A stretch of DNA of 64,000 nucleotides, taken from Erodium maritimum (taxonomy: Eukaryota > Streptophyta > Magnoliopsida > Geraniales > Geraniaceae). Of this stretch, positions 47,498 to 58,340 are shown in pieces. The notes under the pieces were generated by a model that had not been told where the DNA came from, did no database searches, and was given only the letters and a program-made list of their open reading frames with translations. How positions within the stretch are numbered: position 1 is the first letter of the stretch; every line of letters starts with the position of its first letter. The stretch lies in contig OY997594.1 of the NCBI GenBank assembly GCA_963921825.1, forward strand, positions 58,203,675-58,267,674, written 5' to 3'. Both the position numbers and the translations under genes were made by a program.

Positions 47498-48692
47498 TTC
47501 TCTCTCTGCTAGGGTTTGAGACCTCTCAACCCTAGCCTTTCTCTATGATGCCGACGTCTTTCTCTTTGAAGTCGTCGTCATGCTTTAGGCGCCACCAGGA
47601 GTTCAAGCATCCATTGCTCTTGTCCTGGAAGCTCTAGCCGGATCTCGAGTACCAATGACTGCATCACAATCCGTTGTTGTAGCAGTCGTCGTGCACCCTG
47701 CAAGCGAAGGAAAAGTTCTCCCTCGTGACACAAGTCTCGGTTCCGGACCTCTCTCTGCTAGGGTTTCGTCGTCGCCGCTCCCGGGTTTTTTCCGGCTCCC
47801 GTTCTCCCCCTCCCCGCGATTCGGCTAGTCCTCGATCGTTGTCCTGGCAGAAGCAACGCCGGCAAGGAGTCACATCCATGGCACAGGCGCCGCGCTGCCA
47901 CTTCTCCCGGCCAAAGTCTGGTCCCTCTCCGCCAAGGAAGCCGCCATCATTTTATCCGCCTCTGTGGCCACCACTGTGGGGTACGATGATCACCTAGTCG
48001 CCTGCTTCTCCAATTCGGATCCTCGCCCATGACCTTGCTCTGGGTTTCCTGCTGGGCAGCCCATTCCGGTGGTTGCCGTCTGCTTCTCCAACGCAGATCC
48101 TGCCGCGTCTACAACTGTCGGTGAAGCCGATATCTCGGATTCTGTCGTCTTGGCCTCCTCCGCGGCTTCTTCCTCGATCTCGGGTCGATTGGCCCTGATT
48201 TATTTCATCGTTTATGTTCTGGCTTGCAGAGTTAATGATCATTGAGCGATGATTCAAAGCTTTCTCCCAAGATATCAGGGACTTTTTCCGAGAGGAATCT
48301 CTGATTCACATCCACCATCGTCGCTCAGACATACAAAGGCTCGGTTTTATAACGAAAGAAACGTGTCCCCTTCAGGGGACCCAGCGGCTTACAGGTCCTA
48401 CCTTGAGAAATGTTCGTCATCACATCTCCCACCGTCACTCTAACGTCCACAAGCTCGGGTTTCCAACAGAAGAAACGTGTCGCCTTCAAGGGACCCAACT
48501 GTCTATAGGCCCTCCCTTGAGCAGTGTTCGTCAATTGGGTTTAATTTATGTCTTAGTTAGCCTTAATGACGCTCTGTTCGACAACGTTCCAGACGTTTAC
48601 ATAGTTAAAAGGGTTATTGTAGTTGTCCCGTCAAGGCCCTCAAATATGTACTAACTCTTTTTCAAGGAATGAAAGTTGCAATTACTCAAAAA
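47498..48692 (+). mobile_element. Retroposon 4, about 1.2 kb, inserted in an (ATT)n tract
   Basis: Starts TCTCTCTCTGCTAGGGTTTG, has a GC-rich coding-like 5' part, and ends with the LINE-like 3' sequence GGAATGAAAGTTGCAATTAC followed by TCAAAAA. Both sides are (ATT)n, so any target duplication is hidden in the microsatellite. It contains a direct repeat of about 115 bp (GAAACGTGTCCCCTTCAGGG at about 48357 and GAAACGTGTCGCCTTCAAGG at about 48472). The general plan resembles retroposons 1-3, but the shared GCTTAATGGT module was not seen. No RT domain. Confidence 0.6.

Positions 48693-48767
<75 letters not shown>
48693..48767. repeat. (ATT)n microsatellite
   Basis: About 75 bp of uninterrupted ATT repeats directly after retroposon 4. 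Confidence 0.9.
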
Positions 48768-48768
<1 letters not shown>

Positions 48769-48954
48769 AAAACTACTCTTAATTATACAGATTTTTCAAA
48801 TAGTTATACTTAAATTTAAGGTTTAAATACATTTGTAAGCTTTTTGTTTTGTCCACGAATCTTAAGATCTCATATGTTTCAAAGCAACCAATTTGCTACC
48901 CTTTTGTTTGGTCCACAAACTTTTTTTTAATTTGGGGTTAGAAAACTAACTGAG

Positions 48955-50240
48955 TATGGTTCTGGGGTATTTGAAAATCCTGCAATGCTAAGGTGTGACA
49001 AGGCATTACGCTTATTGGTCTCGGGGTCTCACGACAAACAACGAATTTCCTAATTTAGTAGGACCAAGCCACCATAATTGGTCGAGTCCACGACGTTCAG
49101 ATCCCAACCGACCAGATCCATCATCCCTAGGTTTCGTCTCCTCCCCCAACGAATTGTTTTGCGCTTAATGTTGACATGGAAATCTTCCAAGACTCCGACC
49201 AATTGGGTTACCGGATGTTGCAATAGGTCCAAGGTCGGCCACGATGATGCGTATGCATTTTGCACCCTTTTAAAGTGTTTTAGCTCCCTGCACCCAAATT
49301 CTAATAAGGTTTACTTCAGTTTTCCCTCGTTTTTGGCATTTTGCTTCTTGTTAAGTTTTTGTAGGAATTTGGAAAGAAAAAGGTCAAAACAGACGAAAAT
49401 AGAGCAAGAATGGCTGAGTAGCCGGCGACATACCTGACAAATCGGATTATCGGTTACGATGGCACTCGAAGAGCCATTCCTCAAGTATGTTCATCAGATA
49501 CGGTAGTACTCGACTAACCATTCATCAATTGTGTCGGTCGAATAGAGGCAACAACTACATGAAAATGTTCTACGACTTTCCAAAATGGTGGGAGCACGAT
49601 AATGAGAAGTGGTAAATCTAATTTCAACAGTTTAGGCTCACAGCTTCTTGTATAAATATCCACTCTAGCTTAGGATTAAGGAAGGCAGTTTGTAGAGAGA
49701 TCTAGAGTATAAGATTGAGATCTGAGAGGTGTAATTCGTGAGAAAAGTATAAGACCTCGAGATTGATGGGTCTCACTCGTTTTAAGGTCCCCTTTCCTTT
49801 GGAACGTTCTGTTTATGGCGTAGCCCCAGAGACGGCATGTCACATGTTCCTCTACTACTAGATGACGCAAGAAAACTGACCCATATTGGTAATTATACTT
49901 CATCCTCTCTGTCCATTTCCTTTTCGGACAAGTGGAACTTGTAACTTGACACCCTAGCCCCCAAGGCCCAAGAGTTGGTTGTCGTATGACTATGGGGTAT
50001 TTGAAAATCCCACAATGCTAAGGTGTGATAAGGCATTACGCTTATAGGTCTCGGGGTCGCACGACAAACAATGAATTTCCTAATTCAGTAGGCCTAAGCC
50101 ACCATAATTGGTCGAGTCCACAATGTTCAGATCCCAACCAACCTGATCCCTTAACCCTAGGTTTCTCTCCTCCCTCGACGGATTGTTTTGCACTTAATGT
50201 TGACATGAAAATATTCCAAGACTCTGACCAATCGGGTTGG
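48955..50240. repeat. Pair of ~255-bp direct repeats about 1.03 kb apart
   Basis: The segment 48955-49209 is repeated at 49985-50240 with scattered differences. Both begin near GGGGTATTTGAAAATCC, share GGCATTACGCTTAT.GGTCTC, and end near GACATG.AAAT.TTCCAAGACT. The DNA between them includes TATAAATATCCACTCTAGCT at about 49650, which resembles an LTR promoter and leader. This may be a degraded LTR-type element or a segmental duplication; no TG/CA termini or target duplication were found. Confidence 0.65.
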
Positions 50241-51134
50241 TGCTTCATTTGTGAGGATGCTTTAGGAGGCATATATGGCCCTTCGAAACAATACAGTTTA
50301 AGGTGTCCTTCGCCCTGACTTGGAAAAGGCCCCGAGCATTAAAGAATGCTTGAATTTGATTCAGTAGATGGGTTTATCAAAGGTGGTGACCTTAGCGATG
50401 CGTTAGTTCTCCAATCTGTCTCTGCTCGACGATATCATAGTTTATTGTCTTCATCTTCCTTTTGTTCTCGAAGATATAAAACTCAAGTTCGTAAAACGAT
50501 CAGTGAATAAGTTATCCCATTGGTTAACTAGGAAGTCTCGTTCTTAGTTTGTCAGTTCGTGGACAACTCCAGACACACTTGGATATATATTGAATTCAGA
50601 TATTTAATATTGACCACAAATATATTAATAACAATCCTACATGAGCATATGATATTGGAGGTGCGAAATATATATAGTGATATAGTAGACAGGGGATGAT
50701 ATCCAGTACAAACGGTGTTTATCGTGCAAACTAAGAACGTACGAGAGCCATAGGATGCGACCAAGATGACGTCATCATAGCGCACCAAATGCGTACACGC
50801 GGCCTTTTCGTATGCGACTTTGACCGCACAGTAACGCGTGTTGACACGCTCGCAGTCGCAAGGTACTAGCACCCCGCATTTGTAAGTTACTAGCACCATT
50901 GTATGCAAGGTATAATCATTATGCTATGTATAATACCAGTACCAGTACTTTGCATAATATCATCATTATGTATGTGGGTGTAAACCCTTTGTATATAGGT
51001 ATTAACACCGTGTTAAGCTAGATACCAGCACTTGGTGCGCGCTTCTACAATGGAACAACATGTGTCAGCATCTTACGAGTTATAATAATGTCAATGTGCA
51101 CATGTCCTATGATTCAGATTGGTATATATATATA
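50241..51134. other. AT-rich DNA with short GC-rich patches, nothing recognised
   Basis: No family could be supported. The segment ends at the 8-bp duplication of the hAT element. Confidence 0.4.
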
Positions 51135-51535
51135 GTTTATACTAGAGCTGGGCATAACACACCGAAACCACCGGAACCGCCCGTCCCCGGCCAGAACCGT
51201 CACCGGAGAAACCGGAACCGGGAAAATAACCGCCGGCGTCGGTGAGGAAAAGGGTGAACCGGCGAGTATAAAAACGGGGCCCGGTTTTCAGCATTGGGAA
51301 CCGGGGGTTAAACCAAACCGGCCGGCCCCAAGCGGGCTTCTCGGACCTGGGCCTTAGGCCCGTCTTCGTTGCTCGACACAGGAAGACGCGGCCCGTTTAC
51401 CTCGCCTCGGCCCGTTTACGCGCGAAGCGCAGTTCCCTCCTCAGTCAATCGTAGCCGTCCGATGTAGGTTTTGATTTACAGCCGTTGATTTATCTCTAAA
51501 CCCTCAGCCTCAACTTCTCTTCCCATTTCCTTTTC

Positions 51536-51608
51536 TCTCTCTACAGCCGCGTCTCTCTCTCTACAGCCGCGTCTCTCTCTCTACAACCGCGTCTCTCTCT
51601 CTCTCTCT
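51536..51608. repeat. CT-rich minisatellite in the hAT leader
   Basis: Three near-identical units of TCTCTCTCTCTACAGCCGCG, followed by a CT run. Confidence 0.85.
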
Positions 51609-52004
51609 ACTCAGTCTCGTCTTCTCGCATCGCATTGAATGCCCTCACCTAACCAGACCCGACCTCACCTCTCTCTCTACTTATTCTTCCCTCTCTCTCA
51701 GTCTCTCCTCTATCGTGTCCATCCGAAGCCTTCCTTTCTCTCTCGTCTCTACTCACCTCACCAAACCCTCTCAGATTCACTGTCAAAGGCATGGTCCTCT
51801 CACTCCCTCTCCTCCAACTCTCCGAATCCCTTGCTTCTCTGACACGACTTCATTTAATGCGGAGGAGGAAGAGGAGGAGGCGATGGGGCTATAAAAACCC
51901 GACCGGCTGAGCATTTATGATAAGCACCGAGTCCAATTTAGGGTTTCCGAAATCTGAGTGTCTGACTATCAATTGAGACTGAGTGAGGCTCTGAGAGAGG
52001 AAGG

Positions 52005-55000
52005 ATGGAGAAGGAACACGAGAAGGAGAAGAGGATTGCAAAGGGGAAGGTAATTTCTCAACTTTTCCGATTTAGGGTTCATGATAATTTAGGGGTTTTG
52101 TGTTTATTTAGGGTTTCATTCTGATTTAGGGTTCGATTGGTGATGTACATTGATTAATTCATGATTTTAGGTTTTCAAATCTGAATTTGGGTTTTTGTTG
52201 TATTATTTAGGGTTTCATTATAATTTAGGGTTCCAAATGTGATTTATGGTTCGATTATTGATTTACAGTAATGAAGTGTTGATTTTATGTTGTCCAAATA
52301 TCAGTTTATGTGATGTATTTGAATTTAATTAAGTGTTTGATTATTAGAATTTAGGGTTTTTGTTTTGGGTTAGGGTTTGAGTTTGATTTAAGGGGTTAAT
52401 AGTGATTCTAATCACTATTCAACCTCTAAATCAGAGTCAAACCCTAACTCAAAGCTAAACCCTTATTTTTTTTTGTGATGGCTTTTTTTTGCTTTAGTGT
52501 TTCTTTTTTTATGATTTATCAGGTTGCTTTTGTATTTATGGTTTCTGTTTTCATTGTTTAAGAGGTTTTGTTCTTTTTGCTTTATGGTTATAATTTTGAT
52601 GTATATGAATTTAATTATGGGTTTTGTTAGAATTTAGGGTTTTTGTTCGGGGTTAGGGTTTGAGTCTGATGTAGGGGTTTAATAGTGATTCTACTCACTA
52701 TTCAACCCCTTAATCAGACTCAAACCCTAACCCAAAACAAAACCCCTATTTCTGATAATGAAACCCTAATTTTTTGTATGTATATGAATCTGATTTAGGG
52801 TTTAGTTGTTGTTGCTTTTAGTGTTTTAACTCATGACTGTTTCTTTTAAAGGGTATCAAACCATGATTTATGGTTTTGTGTGTTAAGGCTTTTATTTTGC
52901 TTTAGTGTAAACTTTTTTTTATGCATATCAATCTGATTTAGGGTTTTGATGTATATGAATCTGATTTAGGGGTTTAATAGTGATTCTAATCACTATTCAA
53001 CCCCTTAATCAGACTCAAACCCTAACCCAAAACAAAACCCTATTTCTGATCATGAAACCCTAATTTTTTTATGTATATGAATCTGATTTAGGGTTTAGAT
53101 GTTGTTGCTTTTAGTGTTTTAACTCATGACTATTTCTTTTAAAGGGTATCAAACCCTGATTTATGGTTTTGTGTGTTAAGGCTTTTATTTTTCTTTAGTG
53201 TAAAGTTTTTTTTATGTATATCAATCTGCTTTAGGGTTTTGTATGTGTATGAATATGATTTAAGGTTTTAGTGTAGTTGCTTTTAATGTTTTTAACTCAT
53301 TACCCTTTCTTTTTAAGGGTATCAAACCCTGATTTAGGGTTTTAAAAATCAGATCTGATTTAAAAATCATATATGTTTTCAAAATTTGATATGTTTAAAT
53401 TTCTGATTTGTTTTAAAAATTGGTTAATGATAGTTTGTTGAACTTTATATGCAGGGGATATTCCAAAGTGGTTTAGTCACCCAACCTGGTCAAGGTTCTC
53501 GAGCTGGAGGCATAGTGATAGGAGAGAAAGGACGAGCACAATCAACTGCCTCCTCAGGCTCTAGGAGCGAGGGAGCAATAGTTGTGGGAAGTAAGAAGAC
53601 TGGGCAAGGTGGGAAGGATGCAGCAGCAGCAGCAGCTGCATCCTCATGTAAAAAAAACTCCCTTCAAAGCGCACTTCTACTGTATGGAAACACTTTGATT
53701 TGGTTGTAGATGGAAATGAGTCTAGGGCTTTTTGTAAGTATTGTCCTAAAAACTACCCTGCTGGTTAAAGTAAATATGGCACTAGTACTTTAAAATTGCA
53801 TATAGAGAAGTGCGATAAGAACCCTAACAAGATAGTAATTGATCTAAAGCAATCCAAATTAGGTTTTCACAAGGTGGGAAAGGGTAAGGGAAAAGAGGGG
53901 GGAATTAGTTGCTTGGCACTTTAATCAACAAGTATGTCGAAGTGCCTTGACCAAAATGATAGTCCTTGATGAATTGGCCTTTAGGTTTGTTGATGGGGAG
54001 GGGTTTCATCATTTTGTATCTGCTTGTTGTCCAATGTTTGTGATCCCCTCTAGATATACTATGATTAGGAATATATACAAGTTATATGAGGCGGAAAAAC
54101 TCAAGCTGTTTGAGTATTTACGAAACTCAAAATTTAGAGTCTCTTTCACAACGGATACTTGGACAAGTGTCCAACAAGTCAATTATATGTGCATAACTGC
54201 ACATTTCATTGATGATGCATGGGTTTTACACACAAAAAAATTAAATTTCTGCCCAATAACTTCTCATCGAGGGAAAGATATTGGGAGAGCTGTTGAAACC
54301 TGTTTGAATGCATGGGGGTTAGATAACATAATAGCAATAACAGTAGACAATGCATCCCCTAACAAAGACGCCATAGAATATTTGAGGGTACAACTTAATC
54401 AAAGAATGTTGTGCTCTAATTTATTTGATGGTAGATTTATGCATATGAGGTGTGTTGCACATATTTTGAACCTGATCGTTAATGATGGTCTTAAGGAAGT
54501 TGATAGGTCTGTAGAAAGGATAAGGGCTGCTGTGAGGTTCATTAGGCATTCTCCAATGAGGTTATCTAGGTTTAAAACTGCTTGTGTGCTGGCTGGTTAT
54601 AAAACCAAGCGGCTGCTGTCCGTTGATGTGTCCACAAGGTGGAACTCAACCTACCTTATGCTTCATTCAGCTTGTAGGTTAGAGAATGCATTCCATCAAT
54701 ATAACATGTTAGATCCTTGTTTGAATGCTGAGTTGGATTTTAAGGTTTGGAAAAAAAATTGGGTCCAATTTAGGGAGGTTGACTCAATCTGATTGGGTTG
54801 TAGTTAAATCCCTGATGAAGTTTTTGGAAACTTTTTTTTTGTGCAACAGTTAGAATATCAGGTTCCTCATATGCTACATCAAATGTGATACTGGATGAAA
54901 TATCAGACATTAATTTGCTTATAAAAGAGGGTTTAGAAAGTGATAATTTAAGCATGCAAAACATGTCCTCTAGGATGAATGAAAAATTCAACAAGTATTT

Positions 55001-55658
55001 TAGGGATTTAGGAATGTTGAACATGTTCACATTCCTAGCACCAATTTTTGATCCCCGAAAGAAGTTGAGTTATGTCAATTATCTTTTAGAGGACATGTAT
55101 CCTGCTGAAGTTTATGCTACTCTATCCCAATGTGTCAAAGTATCTCTTGATGATATGTTTGCACATTATAAAAATGAATTTGGTGTTGATGAGTCCGAAA
55201 CACAATCGGACTGTTCCGATAGTGTTGTTGACAAAGTATCAAAACACCGAAATTTTGAAAAATTTTAAAGGCTTTGTTCTTCACGTGTTGGTGCTCCTCA
55301 AAATGAGTTGGAAACATATTTAAATGAGCAGCGAGCAAGTGACAGTTCTAAATTCAAAGTGTTTTCATGGTGGGCAGATAATGCTCATCGATTCCCTATT
55401 CTTGTTAGGATGGCTAGAGATATTCTAGTTATTCCCATGACATCAGTTTCTAGTGAAAGTGCATTTAGTGCTGGCAGCAGAGTACTCGAAGCTTTTAGGA
55501 GTTCATTGAGTACACGAGTTATGCAAGCATTGATTTGCACACAAGATTGGTTGAAAGGTATTAATATAATTCAAAATTTAGAAAGTATGGAGAAGGATGA
55601 AGACTTGATTCAAGATGAGGAGGATGGTAATAACTCACCTTTTTCGTATCTGTTTTGA
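52005..55658 (+). pseudogene. hAT transposase (BED finger, RICESLEEPER-like), broken mainly at homopolymers
   Basis: Exon 1 (52005-52049, MEKEHEKEKRIAKGK) joins across a GT-AG intron to 53455 (GIFQSGLVTQPG). Then come a BED zinc finger (STVWKHFDLVVDG, CKYC, LKLHIEKC), the catalytic region with FTTDTWTSVQQVNYMCITAHF, ITVDNASPNKDA and MRCVAHILNLIVNDGL, then VDVSTRWNSTYLML, and the C-terminal dimerisation domain with FSWWADNAHRFPILVRMA and SSESAFSAGSRVL (to 55658). The frame shifts at A8 (53650-53657), G6 (53897-53902), A8 (54751-54758) and T9 (54832-54840), and in-frame TAA stops occur at about 53776 (inside the BED finger) and about 55266. Otherwise the family length and order are complete. 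Confidence 0.88.
52365..53035. repeat. Three copies of a palindromic, telomere-like repeat in the hAT leader intron
   Basis: At about 52367-52450 and 52660-52736, a left arm (GGGTTAGGGTTTGAGT then TTTAATAGTGATTCTA-type sequence) is followed by its near reverse complement (TCACTATTCAACCCCTTAAT then CAGACTCAAACCCTAACC), giving hairpins with arms of about 35-38 bp and a loop of about 6 bp. A third copy at about 52965-53035 has a full right arm and a shortened left arm. TTTAGGG/CCCTAAA words, the plant telomere heptamer, are frequent throughout 52070-53340. Confidence 0.8.
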
Positions 55659-56410
55659 TATGTTTTTTATATGAATTGGTTACAAATAATTATTTTTGCA
55701 TCTAATTTCCAGTAATTGATACCTTTGCCACCACAATTGGCGCTCCAATACTTGTGTGATCGAACTACCAAAAGTTGGTTAGTTACGAACTTATAAATAT
55801 CATACTTGCCTTCATTTCATTTTTTTTATTTGTTATTGTTAATGTTTTCCTTATTTCATTTTGTGATAGGTACTGTTCTTGTAAGGAAAGCAAATGAAAG
55901 CTTCCTTTTTGAGAGCAAATGAAAGCTCTTGTTGGAAGCAAATGAAAGCTTCCAACGTTTTGAAGGCAATGGAATCACTTATGTAAATTTGCTTTTGTCT
56001 TTTGTTTGCCACTTATGTAATTTTGTAATTTTGGTTGTATGTAAGAAGTAAGAACAAATATGTTGGTGTTCTGATCTGATGGATGGTTTTGTTTGGTTGG
56101 TAACCTGACTATGTAAGTTTGTATTGGAAATCAAGAAGTTGAATTTATAAGTTTAAATTTGAAATCAAGAAGTTTTTTTTTTATCAGTTGGGCTTCATTT
56201 TGGGCCTAAATAGTAATGGGCTTTAACTGGGCCGGTTGAACCGGTGAAATCACCGACCCACCCGACCCTTTACTCGGCCGATTATCACCACAATAGGTCG
56301 GTTTTGGGGTCGGCGCCGGTGTTGGTTTTGTCACACCGGCGAGGTCGGTTTCGGTGGCGCCATGGCTGGCCGGTGCCGGTTACCCGACCGTGCCCAGCCC
56401 TAGTTTATAC

Positions 56411-56742
56411 AATAAAATGAGGTTTATCTTTGATACCTATCTTAATAGACAAAATCAATAAATAAATATCTTATATCCCGTGGAAGAAGAAACCATAGTA
56501 AAATAATGGTGAGGTGTGCATGCACATATAATGATATTTAAATGTCTAGGTCATATATATATTATATATATAAAGAAGAAGTAGGGGGTAGGCATAGCGC
56601 GTACGTCTCAACAACCATTTGATCTTATTTGTGTTTGTAATAACACAAAGAAGAAATTAAGAGGGAGAAAAGAAAAGAAGATCGATCGAGGGAGAGTGCA
56701 ATATAGTGCAGAATTGCATGATCAGCTGACCTTGCAAATCTC
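56411..56742 (+). promoter_or_regulatory. Promoter and leader region of the HSFB gene, candidate TATA
   Basis: TATATATAAAG at about 56564-56574 is a candidate TATA box about 365 bp before the main ATG. A very short upstream ORF (ATG ATC AGC TGA, 56718-56729) precedes the larger upstream ORF. The hAT element ends only about 150 bp before the TATA candidate. Confidence 0.35.
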
Positions 56743-56865
56743 ATGAACTCTGGAGTCGTGTTGGGTTTCTATTGCTGGGGATGGGAGTTCTTAACTGCCC
56801 TTCTTCTCTTCTCTTCTAAATCTTCCTCTTCAATAACCTCCTTCTTCTTCTTCTCTACTTATTGA
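56743..56865 (+). CDS. Conserved-peptide upstream ORF of the HSFB gene, 40 codons
   Basis: ATG 56743 opens a 40-codon frame ending at TGA 56863-56865, 64 bp before the main start at 56930. It encodes GFYCWGWEFLTALLLFSS followed by a Ser/Phe-rich tail. From memory, the second upstream ORF of Arabidopsis TBF1/HSFB1 carries a FYCW.WEFLTALLLFS core, which represses translation of the main ORF until immune or starvation signals relieve it. The near-identical core here, in the leader of a class B HSF, indicates selection on the peptide. Function in this species is inferred. Confidence 0.8.
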   Translation: MNSGVVLGFYCWGWEFLTALLLFSSKSSSSITSFFFFSTY

Positions 56866-56929
56866 TTTATTTATTTATTAGGGTTTCGATTTCTTGTATT
56901 TTGTTTTAAGTATACATAGAGATATATAT

Positions 56930-58340
56930 ATGATGGAGGAAGAAGCAGCTGTTGTAAGTGTAACGATGGAGAAAAGCTTGTTGGAATATGTGAGGAAGTC
57001 CACACCGCCACCTTTCCTGATGAAAACGTACATGCTGGTGGAGGATCCTTCCACAAACGACGTCGTTTCATGGAACTCCGACGGCTCCGCTTTCGTCGTT
57101 TGGCAGCCGGCGGAGTTTTCACGGGATCTCCTCCCCACCCTCTTCAAGCACAGCAACTTCTCCAGCTTCGTCCGCCAGCTCAACACTTATGTATGTTTTA
57201 ATCATTCATTAATATTCCTTTTTTACTTTTATATTTCGATTCTTGGAACACTTTGACCCGGTTCGATTCATTATTCATACATGTATATTCACTTTCGGAT
57301 CGATCTCCAATATTTTTCTAGGTGTGACCAAATCTAGATTAAGTAAGGTGATAGATTGTTCATTTTAACCTAACTGTAGTTGACTAATTCGTTTGACTAT
57401 TATATTGGAGGAACGAAATAGATTCAATTGTTTATTTATATAGCTATTTTAATTACCAACATAAGAAAATTATATATACAAATAAATGTCACACTGATCC
57501 TATTAGTATTTTAGCGCGGACAAGCTAGTTTACGGATTTTGGAGGTGAATCATTAGAAAAAAAGAACTCAGTGAGAAGATAGTTAAAGGGCTGGTCCATT
57601 TTAGGGTAAATTTGTTAAATTGAGAAAAAATTAATTATTTTTGTAGAGAATGGGGTTTGAACCCGGGTTGATAAAGAATCAAGCTCTAATATCATAGTAG
57701 AGGACCAACACAATTGAAAGCTGAAGCCGATAGTTGAAGACTTAATTATAATTATATTTTAGCATTGTTTATGATTTGTGGAGTTGAGATTGAAATTGAT
57801 AAATTGTATATATGTAAGGGGTTTCGGAAAGTGGCAACAACAAGGTGGGAGTTTTGCAACGACATGTTCCGGAGAGGCAAGAGAGAACTGCTCTGTGAAA
57901 TCCGTCGGAGAAAGGCATGGACCAACAAGCTCCATCCTCGTCAAAACCAGACCTTAGTAGTAGCACCCAACGATAATGAATCCTTGGAGGAGGAAGAGCA
58001 AAGATCATCGTCAACATCATCGTCGTGCGGGTACAGTAGCCTCGTCGACGAGAACAAAAGGCTCAAGAAAGAGAATGGGGTGTTGAGCTCGGAGCTGATG
58101 AGCATGAAAATGAAGTGCAAGGAGCTTCTTCACCTTGTCGCCAAGCACCATAACAACCAGCCAGAGAAAGAAGATGATGATGATGATGATGATGATGATG
58201 AAGAAGAAGAAGGTATTGATAATGAGGGGCCAAAGTTGTTTGGGGTGAGGTTGGAAGTGCAAGGAGAGCTCAAGAGGAAGAGAGCTCGAGAGATGGGTGA
58301 AGGTGGGAGCAAACTCTTGCTATCTCAATCATGCAAATAA
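56930..58340 (+). CDS. HSFB3: Class B heat-stress transcription factor (HSFB3-like)
   Basis: Exons 56930-57190 and 57819-58340 join in phase 0 at the conserved position inside the DNA-binding domain (RQLNTY|GFRKV), giving 260 codons. The winged-helix DNA-binding domain spans about residues 23-118 ([46 protein letters not shown]) and recognises nGAAn heat-shock elements. A heptad region ([17 protein letters not shown]) follows, with class B spacing. An unusual acidic run of nine Asp plus Glu lies at about 205-218. The class B repressor motif KLFGVRLE (226-233) and a basic NLS (LKRKRAR) follow. Lack of an activation motif fits a repressor. B3 rather than B1 or B2 is suggested by neighbouring genes and is less certain. 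Confidence 0.9.
58168..58207. repeat. (GAT)n/(GAA)n coding microsatellite in the HSFB gene
   Basis: About nine GAT codons followed by GAA codons encode the Asp/Glu run. Such tracts vary in length between alleles. Confidence 0.85.

Larger units (their letters stand above)
51143..56402 (+). mobile_element. hAT transposon, 5.26 kb, with perfect 8-bp target duplication
   Basis: The ends are TAGAGCTGGGCA (51143) and, reverse-complemented, TAGGGCTGGGCA (ending 56402), matching at 11 of 12 positions. GTTTATAC flanks both sides (51135-51142 and 56403-56410), exactly the 8-bp duplication of hAT elements. Both subterminal regions are rich in CCGG/ACCGG words, which are typical transposase-binding-type subterminal repeats. 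Inside are a CT-rich leader with a short tandem repeat (51536-51608), a small first exon, a 1.4-kb leader intron with palindromes, and a BED-finger/hAT transposase on the plus strand. Confidence 0.93.

Noticed and set aside
57640..57690. GGGTTTGAACCCGGG resembling a tRNA T-arm/B box in the HSFB intron
   Set aside because: No A box, no cloverleaf and no anticodon arm could be placed around it, so it is not supported as a tRNA or SINE head.
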